64,000 nucleotides of DNA, taken from the NCBI RefSeq assembly GCF_019400745.1, contig NZ_WJIB01000002.1, forward strand, positions 124,001 to 188,000. The letters run 5' to 3'. The notes under the pieces are model-generated. The model saw only the letters and a program-made list of their open reading frames with translations. It searched no databases and was not told where the DNA came from. The position numbers were made by a program, and so were the translations under genes. This document shows, piece by piece, positions 46,549 through 56,010 of this stretch (position 1 is the first letter of the stretch; each line of letters opens with the position of its first letter). The DNA comes from Cohnella sp. CFH 77786. Its GTDB lineage: Bacteria; Bacillota; Bacilli; Paenibacillales; Paenibacillaceae.

Positions 46549-46617
46549 AAAATCTACACCAAACCAAAAACAAAACGTGAGCATATGGCGCGTCAAGGGT
46601 TCAAGGTAAGATAACGG
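46549..46617 (+). repeat. 69-bp leader repeat, copy 1 (upstream of GH78)
   Basis: Begins AAAATCTACACCAAACC and ends about 28 bases before the GH78 start. Copy 2 at 48862-48930 is ungapped with six mismatches (about 91% identity). Contains A-rich CCAAAAACAAAACG that could bind an AraC-type protein. Confidence 0.85.
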
Positions 46618-46645
46618 CGAGAGGCTGCGAAAGGATGGGAACGAG

Positions 46646-48631
46646 ATGAACAAAGGCTCTGTATGGATCTGGTATCCGGGTGATTTTGAAATCTATCACC
46701 ATTTGCTGCTTAATATTCGGAGGGAAGAACGAAATTATCAATGGCCTGCATTCTGGCGATTGGATGACTGCTATCACAATGTCCGTTTCCGGAAACAGGT
46801 GCACTGCGACACTCCTGAAGAAATGACCGTATATGCCCATGGTGTCGGACATGTTTGGGTGGACGGGAAAAAGCAAGCCTTACGGAAGCCAATTATTCTT
46901 TCAACCGGAATCCACAATATTGAAATTTGCGTTGCCCGTACGGACGGTCTGCCTTGTGTCTATGTGGATGGAGTTCAGAGTGCCAGCAATTCGTCATGGG
47001 AGGCTAACGAATACAGCTTCGAATGGCTTCCCGCAGGTTGCAACGAACTGTACCCGAATAAAGAGGATGACCCGAACATTTTCTCGTTTCAATATGCGGA
47101 AATGTTGCCTGTATCGATAGAAAAGAGGCAGGAAGGTCTTCTATACGACTATGGAAAAGAAACCTTTGCCGCATTACTTTTCGAGAATATCCAAGCACCA
47201 AAGGATATTCGGATCTTCTACGGTGAATCATTAGAAGAAGCATTGGATACGGAACATAGTATTCTGATTGATGCTGTGCCGGCCGGAAGCGACAAGTATC
47301 GCTGCTCCTCCCGGGCATTTAGGTATGTATTTGTCAAGGGAGCGGAGATAGAGCAATTCGAACTGACCGCTTTGTATGAATATCTACCCCTCTATAAAAA
47401 AGGAAGCTTTACTTGTTCGAATGATGAAGTGAACCGAATCTGGGATATGGCCGAGTATACGTTACACTTGAACAGCCGGGAGTTCTTCTTGGATGGGATC
47501 AAACGGGATCGTTGGGTCTGGTCCGGTGATGCGTACCAAAGCTATTTCATTAACAACTACCTCTATTTCGATACGGATATTACCAAGCGGACCATTATCG
47601 CACTGCGTGGCAAGGATCCCATTGCCAAGCATATCAACACGATTCTCGACTACTCCTTCTACTGGATCATGAGTATCCATGATTATTATCAAGCGACAAA
47701 GGATTTGGATTTCGTTTCCTTTATCTATCCCAGGATGAAATCCATGATGGATTATTGTATCTCGCTTACGGATGAGGACGGTTTTATCCGGGGAAGAGAG
47801 GGGGACTGGGTTTTCATCGACTGGGCGGAAATAGACAAAACCGGTGCTGTGTGTGCGGAACAAATACTTTTTGCCGAAAGTTTAAAAGCGACATGGATTT
47901 GTGGGGATCTGATTGGCGCCGGTGAAACGTGTTACTTGGAACGTTACAATCAACTTAAGGAACAGATAGCCAAGTTTTATTGGGACGAAGATAAGGGGGC
48001 GTATATCGACAGCTTTGAATCCGGGAAACGTAACATCACCCGTCATGCCAATATTTTTGCTTTGCTATGGGATTATGCGGATCCGAAGCAGCGGGAGAGC
48101 ATCATCATGAACGTACTTTCCAACGATGCCGTACCGAAAATTAGTACCCCCTATTTTAAATTTTATGAGTTGGAGGCCATGTGCAAAATCGGCCGTTTGG
48201 AAGACGTCACCAAGCAGATCCAGGATTATTGGGGAGGCATGCTTCAATTAGGGGCGACTACCTTCTGGGAGGAGTACAATCCTGCAGTAACCGGTCTGGA
48301 TCGATATGAAATGTACGGCGACCGCTACGGCAAAAGCTTATGTCATGCTTGGGGAGCGAGCCCCATCTATTTGCTGGGACGTTATTATCTTGGCGTTAAC
48401 CAAACTGCAGCGGGATACGATGCCTTTATAGTGGAACCGCAGCTTGGCGGATTGGAATGGATTAAAGGAACGGTTCCGGTAAACGGGGGAACGGTATCCG
48501 TGGAACTGACACAGGAGGCACTGGAGGTTCTCGCTGATAAGCCGGGAGGAATGGTGCGTGTTAATGGGCGGGAGTATCCACTACAGAAGGATATTCCTTT
48601 AAGGCTGAATATGAAATCCAGCACAACGTAA
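46646..48631 (+). CDS. GH78 alpha-L-rhamnosidase
   Basis: 661 residues, no signal peptide. N-terminal beta domains (about 1-250) with a sugar-binding fold, an alpha/alpha barrel (about 260-580) and a C-terminal beta domain. Family motifs include DGIKRDRWVWSGDAYQ, the acidic pair around Glu395 (FIDWAEIDKTG), and TFWEEYNP with Glu542/Glu543, candidate acid and base of this inverting family. It would release terminal rhamnose in the cytoplasm. ATG at 46646 after a GGATGGGA tract. It sits between two copies of the 69-bp leader repeat, which suggests it arrived by insertion or duplication. Confidence 0.92.
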   Translation: MNKGSVWIWYPGDFEIYHHLLLNIRREERNYQWPAFWRLDDCYHNVRFRKQVHCDTPEEMTVYAHGVGHVWVDGKKQALRKPIILSTGIHNIEICVARTDGLPCVYVDGVQSASNSSWEANEYSFEWLPAGCNELYPNKEDDPNIFSFQYAEMLPVSIEKRQEGLLYDYGKETFAALLFENIQAPKDIRIFYGESLEEALDTEHSILIDAVPAGSDKYRCSSRAFRYVFVKGAEIEQFELTALYEYLPLYKKGSFTCSNDEVNRIWDMAEYTLHLNSREFFLDGIKRDRWVWSGDAYQSYFINNYLYFDTDITKRTIIALRGKDPIAKHINTILDYSFYWIMSIHDYYQATKDLDFVSFIYPRMKSMMDYCISLTDEDGFIRGREGDWVFIDWAEIDKTGAVCAEQILFAESLKATWICGDLIGAGETCYLERYNQLKEQIAKFYWDEDKGAYIDSFESGKRNITRHANIFALLWDYADPKQRESIIMNVLSNDAVPKISTPYFKFYELEAMCKIGRLEDVTKQIQDYWGGMLQLGATTFWEEYNPAVTGLDRYEMYGDRYGKSLCHAWGASPIYLLGRYYLGVNQTAAGYDAFIVEPQLGGLEWIKGTVPVNGGTVSVELTQEALEVLADKPGGMVRVNGREYPLQKDIPLRLNMKSSTT

Positions 48632-48641
48632 CATCACAACA

Positions 48642-48677
48642 AAAACGGAGCCGCGCGGGTTTACGGGCTCCGTTTTC
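48642..48677 (+). terminator. terminator of GH78
   Basis: AAAACGGAGCC pairs with GGCTCCGTTTT around GCGCGGGTTTACG. Confidence 0.85.
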
Positions 48678-48792
48678 CAATTCATTCTGGCAAAGAACCC
48701 TTCAAAAGGGCAAACGGCTAGCGCAACAGCATTTCTGTTCCATATTTTGGTCATCCTTTGTTTTTGGAATCGGTTCGCCATTAATAAATAAC

Positions 48793-48853
48793 TGTTCGTA
48801 TACAAATACTACGGAAACAGCGATCTTGTTCAAGTGAATCTGGCTAAGGAGCT
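48793..48853 (+). pseudogene. relic of the module 3 response regulator gene
   Basis: 48793-48834 matches 46072-46113 at about 39 of 42 bases (encoding FVYKYYGNSDLVQ), and 48841-48853 (TGGCTAAGGAGCT) matches 46402-46414. The sequence between is deleted. It is followed directly by copy 2 of the 69-bp leader repeat. Not coding. The rest of the 338-base gap holds the GH78 terminator. Confidence 0.8.
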
Positions 48854-48861
48854 TTGCGACA

Positions 48862-48930
48862 AAAATCTACACCAAACCAAAAACAAAACGTGAACATATG
48901 GCGCGCCATGAGTTCAAGTTAAGATAAAGG
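48862..48930 (+). repeat. 69-bp leader repeat, copy 2 (upstream of binding protein)
   Basis: Ungapped copy of 46549-46617 with six mismatches; ends 40 bases before the binding-protein start. Shared leader suggests shared control of GH78 and the importer. Confidence 0.85.
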
Positions 48931-48969
48931 TGTCTCAACCAACATTCAACACAGGGGTGAACAGCAAGT

Positions 48970-50667
48970 ATGACAAAGTTTAAGAAGTTGAAAGTGCTTA
49001 CAGTATTGGCCCTGGCAGGCGCCGTAGCTCTTACGGGCTGCAGCTCCTCGAAAAAGAACGAAAGCAGCAATGGCGCATCGCCGGCGGAATCGGCAGCCGC
49101 AACGAATTCGGCAGTGCCGGCAGAACCGGTGAAGCTGACCTGGTTTGCGGATGCAAGCTTCTGGAATCCTCCACAGCCTTGGAGCACCGACCCGAATACC
49201 GTAGAAGGGGTCATTACCCAGAAGACAGGGCTTACGTTTGAATTTAACATTCCGGCGCAGGATGCGGGGACGAAGCTCAATTTGATGCTCGCTACTTCGC
49301 AGGATCTTCCGGATATCATGACGATTACGGATGGCGAATTGCATAAGAAGCTGATCAATTCAGGGAAAATTTGGGATTTGGATGAATTTATGAAGAAGTA
49401 CAATCCTTCTTCGCCTTTGTTGACGTCTTTCCCGGCAGATGTAAAGAAATCGATAATTAGAAACTATGGCGCTTTCGCTGCCATTCCAAGCCATATCAAC
49501 TCTCCGGATTTACAAAAAATCTATCCTGCGGCGAATGAAATTGTAGCCGACAGTCAGAAATATTCCACCAACAATAACGCCATGTTCAATGAGAAAATCA
49601 TGAAAGAGGCCGGTATTTCGGTAGATGATCTTAAAACCGAGGACGGCGTATTGGCTGCTTTCGAAAAGGTCAAGAACCTGAAGGTCGATGGCGCGCCTGT
49701 CATCCCGCTGCAAATCAACGGCAAGGTGTACCAGTCTGCTACGCTCCCTACACTTTCGGATCATTTTGGCGCCATGGGGGTGGACAAGGATGGGAACTAT
49801 CGGGACGGGATTTTTGCTCCTGAAACGAAGCATGCGATTGAATTCTTGTTCAAGGCAGCCAAAGGAGGATACTTTGATCCGGCTCAGATGACCCAGGATG
49901 ATGCGGCTATGAAAGCGGCTGTAATGTCCGGGCGTGTCTTCTGCTTTATCGGTAATGTGGCACAAACAGGGATGAAAGAAAAAGGGAATCCCGGTCCAAT
50001 TTGGATCAATCCGGGACCGATCCAGTCGAATCAGGGGACCAAACCGGTTGCTGCTCGTTGGTCAGAGCCGTATGCAGGCTGGATGCAAACCTCCATCTCC
50101 AAGACGGCCAAGCATCCGGAACGTATTGCCAAATGGATCGATTTCATGATGAGCGATGAAGGGAAAGCGCTGCTCTTCTTTGGATTTGAAGGCAAGGATT
50201 ACAATGTGCAGAATGGGCTCTTTGTCAGAACCGAGCAAGGCAAAAAGAATCAAGATGACCGTACGAAAACAGGGATTGACATGTTCTGGGAATTTGCCAA
50301 CACGGCCTGGACCGACCACGTAACTCCTCCTCCAACCGATCCGCTTGATGTTATGGTTATTAAGGTGGGTACGGCGGCTGTAAAGGCATCGACCCTCTAT
50401 GATGCTACACCGCTCGGTATGCCGCAAGGCTTCTTCCCGCCCGACAGCAAAGAGGCGAAGGCTGAGGCAGATATCAAGCTTTATCGGGAAGCGCAGATCT
50501 CCAAAATCATCTTGTCCAAGGATGAGGCGGCATTTAATAAAAATTACGATGAGATGATCAGCAAGATCAAGGAACTCGGTCAGCTTGAACTTGATGCGAA
50601 GAAGAATGAACAGTTCCATAAGCAGGAGCAAGAGATGGGCATAACGGTGAAAGCAATTAATCCCTAA
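48970..50667 (+). CDS. lipoprotein sugar-binding protein (module 3)
   Basis: 565 residues, lipobox VALTGC followed by a Ser/Ala linker, then a two-lobed solute-binding fold of the LplA-like class (TGLTFEFNIPAQDAG, NLMLATSQDLPDI near the N-lobe). ATG at 48970 with AGGGGTGA upstream. First gene of an operon with two permeases and a GH43 enzyme. A near-cre sequence (TGAAAGTGCTTACA) lies inside its first codons, but it lacks the central CG. Confidence 0.93.
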   Translation: MTKFKKLKVLTVLALAGAVALTGCSSSKKNESSNGASPAESAAATNSAVPAEPVKLTWFADASFWNPPQPWSTDPNTVEGVITQKTGLTFEFNIPAQDAGTKLNLMLATSQDLPDIMTITDGELHKKLINSGKIWDLDEFMKKYNPSSPLLTSFPADVKKSIIRNYGAFAAIPSHINSPDLQKIYPAANEIVADSQKYSTNNNAMFNEKIMKEAGISVDDLKTEDGVLAAFEKVKNLKVDGAPVIPLQINGKVYQSATLPTLSDHFGAMGVDKDGNYRDGIFAPETKHAIEFLFKAAKGGYFDPAQMTQDDAAMKAAVMSGRVFCFIGNVAQTGMKEKGNPGPIWINPGPIQSNQGTKPVAARWSEPYAGWMQTSISKTAKHPERIAKWIDFMMSDEGKALLFFGFEGKDYNVQNGLFVRTEQGKKNQDDRTKTGIDMFWEFANTAWTDHVTPPPTDPLDVMVIKVGTAAVKASTLYDATPLGMPQGFFPPDSKEAKAEADIKLYREAQISKIILSKDEAAFNKNYDEMISKIKELGQLELDAKKNEQFHKQEQEMGITVKAINP

Positions 50668-50683
50668 TTGTTGCAGGGAAGTC

Positions 50684-50719
50684 GGATCATGCCAAAGTGC
50701 TTGCACTTTGGCATGATCC
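50684..50719 (+). terminator. 17-bp perfect intercistronic hairpin
   Basis: GGATCATGCCAAAGTGC and its exact complement with a two-base loop, between the binding-protein and permease genes and without a T-run. Typical of mRNA-stabilising stems that let the binding protein be made in excess. Confidence 0.75.
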
Positions 50720-50749
50720 ATAATAAGACGGATAGGAGGAGTTAAACAG

Positions 50750-51721
50750 ATGAAGAAGACTCCGGAGAGTATAAGAGTGCCTTGGGAAAGGAAAAGGAAG
50801 GGCCATTATCTAGGGAGTGATTGGCGAACTCAGTTGGAATTGCAGGTCATGATTTGGCCAGCGATCGTTCTCATTATTATATTTAGTTTTTTTCCGTTAT
50901 TCGGCCTGTTGATGGCATTCAAGAACTACAATCCGATGAGCGGGATAAAAGGGATTTTTACAAGCGAATGGAGTGGCTTTGATAATTTCACAGTCGTTTT
51001 TCATAGCTTTCAATTTTGGCCGATGTTAAAAAATACGATTGGAATCAATCTGTTCGGCTCGCTGGTAGGTCTTCCCGTAACACTCTTGTTCGCTTTACTG
51101 CTGAATGAAATTACGAGCAGCAGGTTCAAATCGTTCATACAAACGATCACTTATTTGCCGCATTTTCTGTCATGGGTCATTTATGGCGGGTTATTCATTA
51201 CCCTGTTGGATCCGCAAGGCGGCATTGTCAATGCATTGCTGGTGAAGCTTCATCTTATTGATGAGCCGATTCTATTTCTAGGAGATCCGAAATACTTCTG
51301 GGGAGTTGCCATTGGCACCGGTTTGTTGAAGGATTTGGGCTGGGGGGCCATCTTATATTTGGCTGCCATCGCCGGTGTCGACCAATCGTTATATGAGGCC
51401 GCCGCCATCGATGGAGCAGGGCGTTTCAGGAGAATGATTAATGTTACGATTCCCAGCATTAAGCCGACAGTCATGATTATGATTATTTTCTCCATAAGCG
51501 GTATGTTGAACAACAACTTTACCCAAATTTACGTCTTTCAGAATACGCTTAACATGTCGGCAAGCCAAGTCATTGATACGTATTTGTATCAGACGGGACT
51601 TCTGCAATTCCAATTCGCTACGGCGACGGCCATCGGCCTGTTGAAGTCGGTATTGGCGTTGCTCCTGTTATTCGGAGGCAACTATGCATCGAAAAAATTG
51701 ACCCAGTCAGGGCTTTTCTAA
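50750..51721 (+). CDS. LplB-type sugar ABC transporter permease (module 3)
   Basis: 323 residues, six helices, with a charged N-terminal extension (KRKGHYLGSDWRTQLELQ). EAA loop YEAAAIDGAGRFRRMINVTIPSIKP. ATG at 50750 after AGGAGG. Works with the next gene and the preceding binding protein. Confidence 0.95.
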   Translation: MKKTPESIRVPWERKRKGHYLGSDWRTQLELQVMIWPAIVLIIIFSFFPLFGLLMAFKNYNPMSGIKGIFTSEWSGFDNFTVVFHSFQFWPMLKNTIGINLFGSLVGLPVTLLFALLLNEITSSRFKSFIQTITYLPHFLSWVIYGGLFITLLDPQGGIVNALLVKLHLIDEPILFLGDPKYFWGVAIGTGLLKDLGWGAILYLAAIAGVDQSLYEAAAIDGAGRFRRMINVTIPSIKPTVMIMIIFSISGMLNNNFTQIYVFQNTLNMSASQVIDTYLYQTGLLQFQFATATAIGLLKSVLALLLLFGGNYASKKLTQSGLF

Positions 51722-51735
51722 AGGAGGCGTGCATA

Positions 51736-52659
51736 ATGGTTGGCGGCAAGTCTCTTGGAGAGCGTATTTTTAATAAATCGAATGTCGTGATCATGATTTT
51801 GCTGATGGTTGCGACCATCTATCCGTTCTGGTATTCGGTAATCGGCTCTTTGAACGGGGGAGCGGATCTGGTGCGGGGGCCTTTATTTATGTGGCCCCGG
51901 GAGTTTACGTGGGCCAGCTGGGAGGCCGTTCTGGCGGATCCCGGACTGCTTCATACAGCATGGATCACGATATCGCGAACGGTCATCGTTACCGTGGTGT
52001 CCATTCTATACACGGCGATGTTCGCTTATGCCTTCTCACGACCGTATTTAAAAGGCAAGAAGCTATATATGATAATCGGATTTATCAGCATGTATTTCAG
52101 CGGCGGCTTGATCCCTTCCTTTATGCTGATCAATTGGCTCGGGCTGTATGACAACTATTGGGTGTATATTATCCCTTCGTTGTTTGGGGGATTCTGGAAT
52201 GTCATCATTCTCAATGCCAATTACAAGGCGATCTCCGACTCTTTGTTCGAATCTGCGAAGCTGGACGGGGCTAGCGAATTTACGATCTTTTTCCGAATTG
52301 TCCTGCCTCTGTCCAAGCCGGTTTTGGCCGCATTGGCCGTTTTCACGGCCGTTGGGGTATGGAATGACTTTGGAACCACGCTATACTTTACGCAATCGAC
52401 TGATTTGCAAACGCTGCAGTATATGATTCTGAAATTGGTGCAGACGAGCAATGCGTCTGAGCAGATGAAAAGCTTGGCCGCCAACTCGAGCACAGCAATT
52501 GCCGATTTGCTGAACAATGCCCAGGGTCAAGGACTGATAACAGCGCAAACCATTCAACTGGCAGCAATGGTCCTCTCCTCCATACCGATGATCGTCTTAT
52601 ATCCATTCGCCCAGCGCTATTTCACTAAAGGCGTTATGCTTGGGTCTTTAAAAGAATAA
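51736..52659 (+). CDS. LplC-type sugar ABC transporter permease (module 3)
   Basis: 307 residues, six helices, EAA loop FESAKLDGASEFTIFFRIVLPLSKP and the C-terminal QRYFTKGVMLGSLKE signature. ATG at 51736 after AAGGAGG. Partner of the preceding permease. Confidence 0.95.
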   Translation: MVGGKSLGERIFNKSNVVIMILLMVATIYPFWYSVIGSLNGGADLVRGPLFMWPREFTWASWEAVLADPGLLHTAWITISRTVIVTVVSILYTAMFAYAFSRPYLKGKKLYMIIGFISMYFSGGLIPSFMLINWLGLYDNYWVYIIPSLFGGFWNVIILNANYKAISDSLFESAKLDGASEFTIFFRIVLPLSKPVLAALAVFTAVGVWNDFGTTLYFTQSTDLQTLQYMILKLVQTSNASEQMKSLAANSSTAIADLLNNAQGQGLITAQTIQLAAMVLSSIPMIVLYPFAQRYFTKGVMLGSLKE

Positions 52660-52678
52660 TCGGGAGGCAACTGCGGAA

Positions 52679-53623
52679 ATGTCCAATCATGAACCATATG
52701 CCGGTTATTTGTTCGTCTATTTCACCGACGATGAAGGCGAGGGCGGCGGCGAGGAAATCTACTTCGCTTTAAGCAAGGGGAACGATCCGCTGCATTGGCG
52801 TGAGCTGAACGGCGGCAAGCCTGTTCTTGTCTCTCAGCTAGGAGAAAAGGGCGTGCGCGATCCGTTCCTCATCCGGTCGCCGCAAGGGGATAAGTTTTTC
52901 CTTCTGGGAACGGACCTCAAAGCACACGGAACAGGGGATTGGCATCGCGCCGTGAACGAAGGCAGCCGATCCATCCTGGTGTGGGAATCGCACGATCTGA
53001 TTCATTGGTCCGAGCAGAGGAGGGTTGAAATTGCGCCTCCCGAAGCTGGCTGCGCATGGGCGCCTGAAGCGATCTACGACGCCGATTCGGGGCAATATTG
53101 GGTGTATTGGGCTTCCATGCTTGGGGATCAGGAGTCGGAAGGCGGTAAAGGCCTTTATCACCGAATATTGGCGGCAAGAACGAAGGATTTCGTGCATTTT
53201 ACGGAGCCGGAGGTTTATATCGACTACGGTCATTCCGTTATTGATACGACAATGATTCAGGCGAATGGGAAGCTGTACAGGTTTTCAAAAGGGGAAGGCA
53301 GCTCCGCCGTGTTTCAGGAGTCCGGGGATTCGCTCTATTCCCAGAGCTTTACGCTGGTCTGCGACAATATCGGGCAGCAATGGATGAAACGCGGCGAAGG
53401 CCCTTTGGTGTTCAAATCGAATGTGGAAAACAAATGGTATTTGTTTATCGATGAATATGGATTCAGGGGTTACATCCCTCTGGTGACAACGGATCTGGAT
53501 TCGGGCGTATGGACGATGCCCACGGAATATGCGTTGCCGGCCAAACCGCGCCACGGATCTGTATTGCCGGTTACGCGCTCTGAATACGAGAGATTGCTTG
53601 CCGACAAATTTCAATCTGGATGA
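52679..53623 (+). CDS. GH43-like glycosidase (single-domain)
   Basis: 314 residues, no signal peptide, a single five-bladed propeller. Candidate catalytic residues are the Asp in GVRDPFLIR, the acid Glu in WAPEAIYD, and the Asp in VIDTTMIQ. It lacks the C-terminal concanavalin-like domain of the other two GH43 enzymes here and is only distantly related to them, so the substrate may differ (arabinose- or galactose-containing oligosaccharides are possible). Start at 52679 after GGGAGG. Last gene of the module 3 operon. Confidence 0.85.
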   Translation: MSNHEPYAGYLFVYFTDDEGEGGGEEIYFALSKGNDPLHWRELNGGKPVLVSQLGEKGVRDPFLIRSPQGDKFFLLGTDLKAHGTGDWHRAVNEGSRSILVWESHDLIHWSEQRRVEIAPPEAGCAWAPEAIYDADSGQYWVYWASMLGDQESEGGKGLYHRILAARTKDFVHFTEPEVYIDYGHSVIDTTMIQANGKLYRFSKGEGSSAVFQESGDSLYSQSFTLVCDNIGQQWMKRGEGPLVFKSNVENKWYLFIDEYGFRGYIPLVTTDLDSGVWTMPTEYALPAKPRHGSVLPVTRSEYERLLADKFQSG

Positions 53624-53625
53624 TT

Positions 53626-53672
53626 AGAACTGACCCTGTATGGAATCAATTCTCTCAGGGTCAGTTCTTTTG
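53626..53672 (+). terminator. terminator of module 3 operon
   Basis: AGAACTGACCCTG (53626-53638) pairs with CAGGGTCAGTTCT (53656-53668), followed by TTTT. Confidence 0.92.
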
Positions 53673-53717
53673 AATTTAATTGCCAGCGCAAGACCGATTC
53701 CGATTCCATGAACCGTT

Positions 53718-53755
53718 TGTCTATATTGTGCTATTCCATGACTTGAAAATCAAGG
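53718..53755 (+). promoter_or_regulatory. 38-bp conserved element, copy A, upstream of module 4 operon
   Basis: Pattern TGTCTATATTGTGCTATTCC, then ATGACTTGAAAATCAAGG. Same length and layout as copies at 60273 and 62344. Exactly 20 bases after it is TACAAT (53776-53781), a likely -10, as at copy C. The 332-base gap holds this element, the previous terminator and a leader. Confidence 0.7.
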
Positions 53756-53955
53756 CTGGCTTCGAACACTTCCTGTACAATTCATAGTTAATGAGAGAGC
53801 AACAAGTCATAGTAGGAGTGATGCAGGTTTGTTTGTAATTTCCTATGCAACCTGAAGCGTGACTTTAAAAATCGCACTTTTCTTTTTTATAGGACTCTTG
53901 CGAGCGGTTTCAAGATTTTGATGACAAGTTTTAATGACAAGAAGGGGGAAATGGC

Positions 53956-54921
53956 GTGCAAGCCGATTCCGCAACACTCCATCCGACCGCGGCAAAAAGT
54001 AAGCGTTTACGCAAACCGACAAAACATGGAAGGTACCAGTTGTTTTTTATGGCTTCGCCGTTCCTGATTTTAGCTTTTTTATTTTCCTATTTGCCTTTGT
54101 ATGGCTGGATTTATGCGTTTTACGACTACAGACCGGCCCTAGGAATTGCCCACTCGCCTTATGTCGGGTTTAAGTGGTTCACCACCATGGTATCGAATGA
54201 AGTACAGCGGGCGGAGGTCGTTCGGGTCCTTCGCAATACCTTCGGGATGAACCTATTGGGGCTGATGACTTCTGTCGTTCCGGTCATCTTCGCGATCTTC
54301 CTGGTGGAGATCAAATCGACATGGTACAAAAAAATGGTTCAAATTCTAACGACGTTGCCCAATTTCGTCAGTTGGGTGCTCGTCTACTCCTTTGTGTTCA
54401 TGATGTTTTCCACTCAGACCGGCTTTGTTAACGGAGTGCTGATGGATTTGGGATGGATTTCGGAGCCTATCAATTTTTTGGCTTCCGATAGCCATATTTG
54501 GATCAAAATGACACTCTTGGGCTTGTGGAAAGGGTTGGGCTGGGGGGCGATCTTGTATATCGCAGCCATTGCCGGGATCGATCAGGAATTGTACGAAGCC
54601 GCCAGAGTGGATGGCGCAGGAAGGTTCAGATTGATGTGGCACGTGACCGTGCCGGGGCTGATGCCGACTTATTTCGTTCTGCTGTTGTTGTCCATCGCCG
54701 GGTTCATCAGCGCAGGCTTCGAGCAATTTTACGTATTTCAGAATGCGGTCAACGCACACGATATCGAAGTGCTGGATCTGTACGTCTACAACATCGGGAT
54801 CGCGAATTCCAGTTTCTCGTATTCGACGGCTGTCAGCATCCTGAAATCGTTGGTCAGCGTGTTCCTGCTTTTCATTGCGAACCGGTTATCGAAAATGGTC
54901 CGGGGAGAATCCATTATCTAA
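53956..54921 (+). CDS. LplB-type sugar ABC transporter permease (module 4)
   Basis: 321 residues, six helices, EAA loop YEAARVDGAGRFRLMWHVTVPGL. GTG start at 53956 with AAGGGGGAA upstream. Codons for residues about 15-20 (SKRLRK) contain AGTAAGCGTTTACGC, a cre-like palindrome inside the coding sequence. First gene of the module 4 operon. Confidence 0.94.
   Translation: MQADSATLHPTAAKSKRLRKPTKHGRYQLFFMASPFLILAFLFSYLPLYGWIYAFYDYRPALGIAHSPYVGFKWFTTMVSNEVQRAEVVRVLRNTFGMNLLGLMTSVVPVIFAIFLVEIKSTWYKKMVQILTTLPNFVSWVLVYSFVFMMFSTQTGFVNGVLMDLGWISEPINFLASDSHIWIKMTLLGLWKGLGWGAILYIAAIAGIDQELYEAARVDGAGRFRLMWHVTVPGLMPTYFVLLLLSIAGFISAGFEQFYVFQNAVNAHDIEVLDLYVYNIGIANSSFSYSTAVSILKSLVSVFLLFIANRLSKMVRGESII
53999..54013 (+). 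promoter_or_regulatory. cre-like site inside permease coding sequence
   Basis: AGTAAGCGTTTACGC matches the cre core AANCGNTT with symmetric arms. Position within the first 20 codons would suit a CcpA transcription roadblock. Confidence 0.5.
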
Positions 54922-54953
54922 TTCGGCGTCCGCCAAGAAAGGAGAGCCCCATA

Positions 54954-55843
54954 TGGCCATGAGGGCAAAAAAACGATTCAGTTTGTTTTCAATCGTGAAC
55001 TATAGCCTGTTCGGATTGTTTACTCTGCTTTGCGTCTTTCCGTTCTACTACTTGTTTATCAATACGATCAGCAACAACGATTTAAGCAGCAGAGGGCTGA
55101 TCTGGTTCTATCCGGAAGGGATCCATTTTCAGAATTACTTGAGAGCGTTTAGCGTTCCGGGGCTTAAAACCGCGGCGTTCGTATCGGTGAGCCGGACCGT
55201 CATCGGGACGTTTTTGACCGTAGCGGTATCCGCGTTTCTCGGATACGTTTTCACGAGGAACGAGATGTGGGGGCGCAGGTTTTGGTACCGGTTCCTCATT
55301 CTTACGATGTACTTTAATGCCGGGATTATCCCTTGGTTTATTACCATGAAAAATCTGGGCTTGATGAACAGCTTCCTCGCTTACATTATTCCGGGCATCG
55401 TCGTACCGTTTAACGTTGTCCTCGTGAAAACATTCATCGAGTCGACGCCGATCGCGCTTCAGGAATCGGCGCAAATCGACGGAGCAGGCTACTTCACGAT
55501 CTTTTATAAGATCGTGGTGCCTTTGATTACTCCGATTCTGGCCACACTCTCTATATTTACGGCTGTCGGCCAATGGAACAGTTTTACCGATACGCTGTTT
55601 CTCATTAACGATTCCAAGCTGTTCACGCTGCAGTTCATTTTGTACCGCTATTTGAACGAGGCGAATGCGCTTGCGGATATGATGAAGAACTCGTCGACCG
55701 GGATCGACATTTCGCTCATGCCGACTCCGATGACGATACAGACGACCGTTACGATGATCGTCGTTGCGCCGATCCTGCTCGTATATCCTTTCTTCCAGCG
55801 CTTTTTCGTCAAAGGGATCATGATTGGCGCCGTTAAAGGTTAA
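54954..55843 (+). CDS. LplC-type sugar ABC transporter permease (module 4)
   Basis: 296 residues from the ATG at 54954 (AAAGGAGAG upstream); six helices, EAA loop QESAQIDGAGYFTIFYKIVVPLITP and the C-terminal QRFFVKGIMIGAVKG. An in-frame start upstream (54875) would overlap the first permease and lacks a ribosome site. Confidence 0.94.
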
Positions 55844-55906
55844 GCGTTCGTCTAGAGGCAGGCGAACGCCGGATCATGTGAACTCCATGGGGAGGTGATT
55901 CAGCAA

Positions 55907-55999
55907 TTGGCGGAGACGGCACCGCCCGAATCAACGGATATTATCGCAACGGGAAGAGCAGGGACAAGGGTCAACGGAAAGCACAAAAATCATGCTTGA
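55907..55999 (+). CDS. possible 30-residue leader peptide
   Basis: TTG start seven bases after a near-perfect Shine-Dalgarno (GGGGAGGTGATT, 55889-55900), encoding MAETAPPESTDIIATGRAG and ending in TGA at 55999, eleven bases before the binding-protein ATG. The stop overlaps the ribosome site of that gene (GAGGTG), so the peptide could couple translation. No family recognised; it may be chance. Confidence 0.35.
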   Translation: MAETAPPESTDIIATGRAGTRVNGKHKNHA

Positions 56000-56010
56000 G
56001 GTGAAACAGG

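Noticed and set aside
48992-49005. cre site at the start of the module 3 binding-protein gene
   Set aside because: TGAAAGTGCTTACA has TG in place of the central CG, so the match is too weak.
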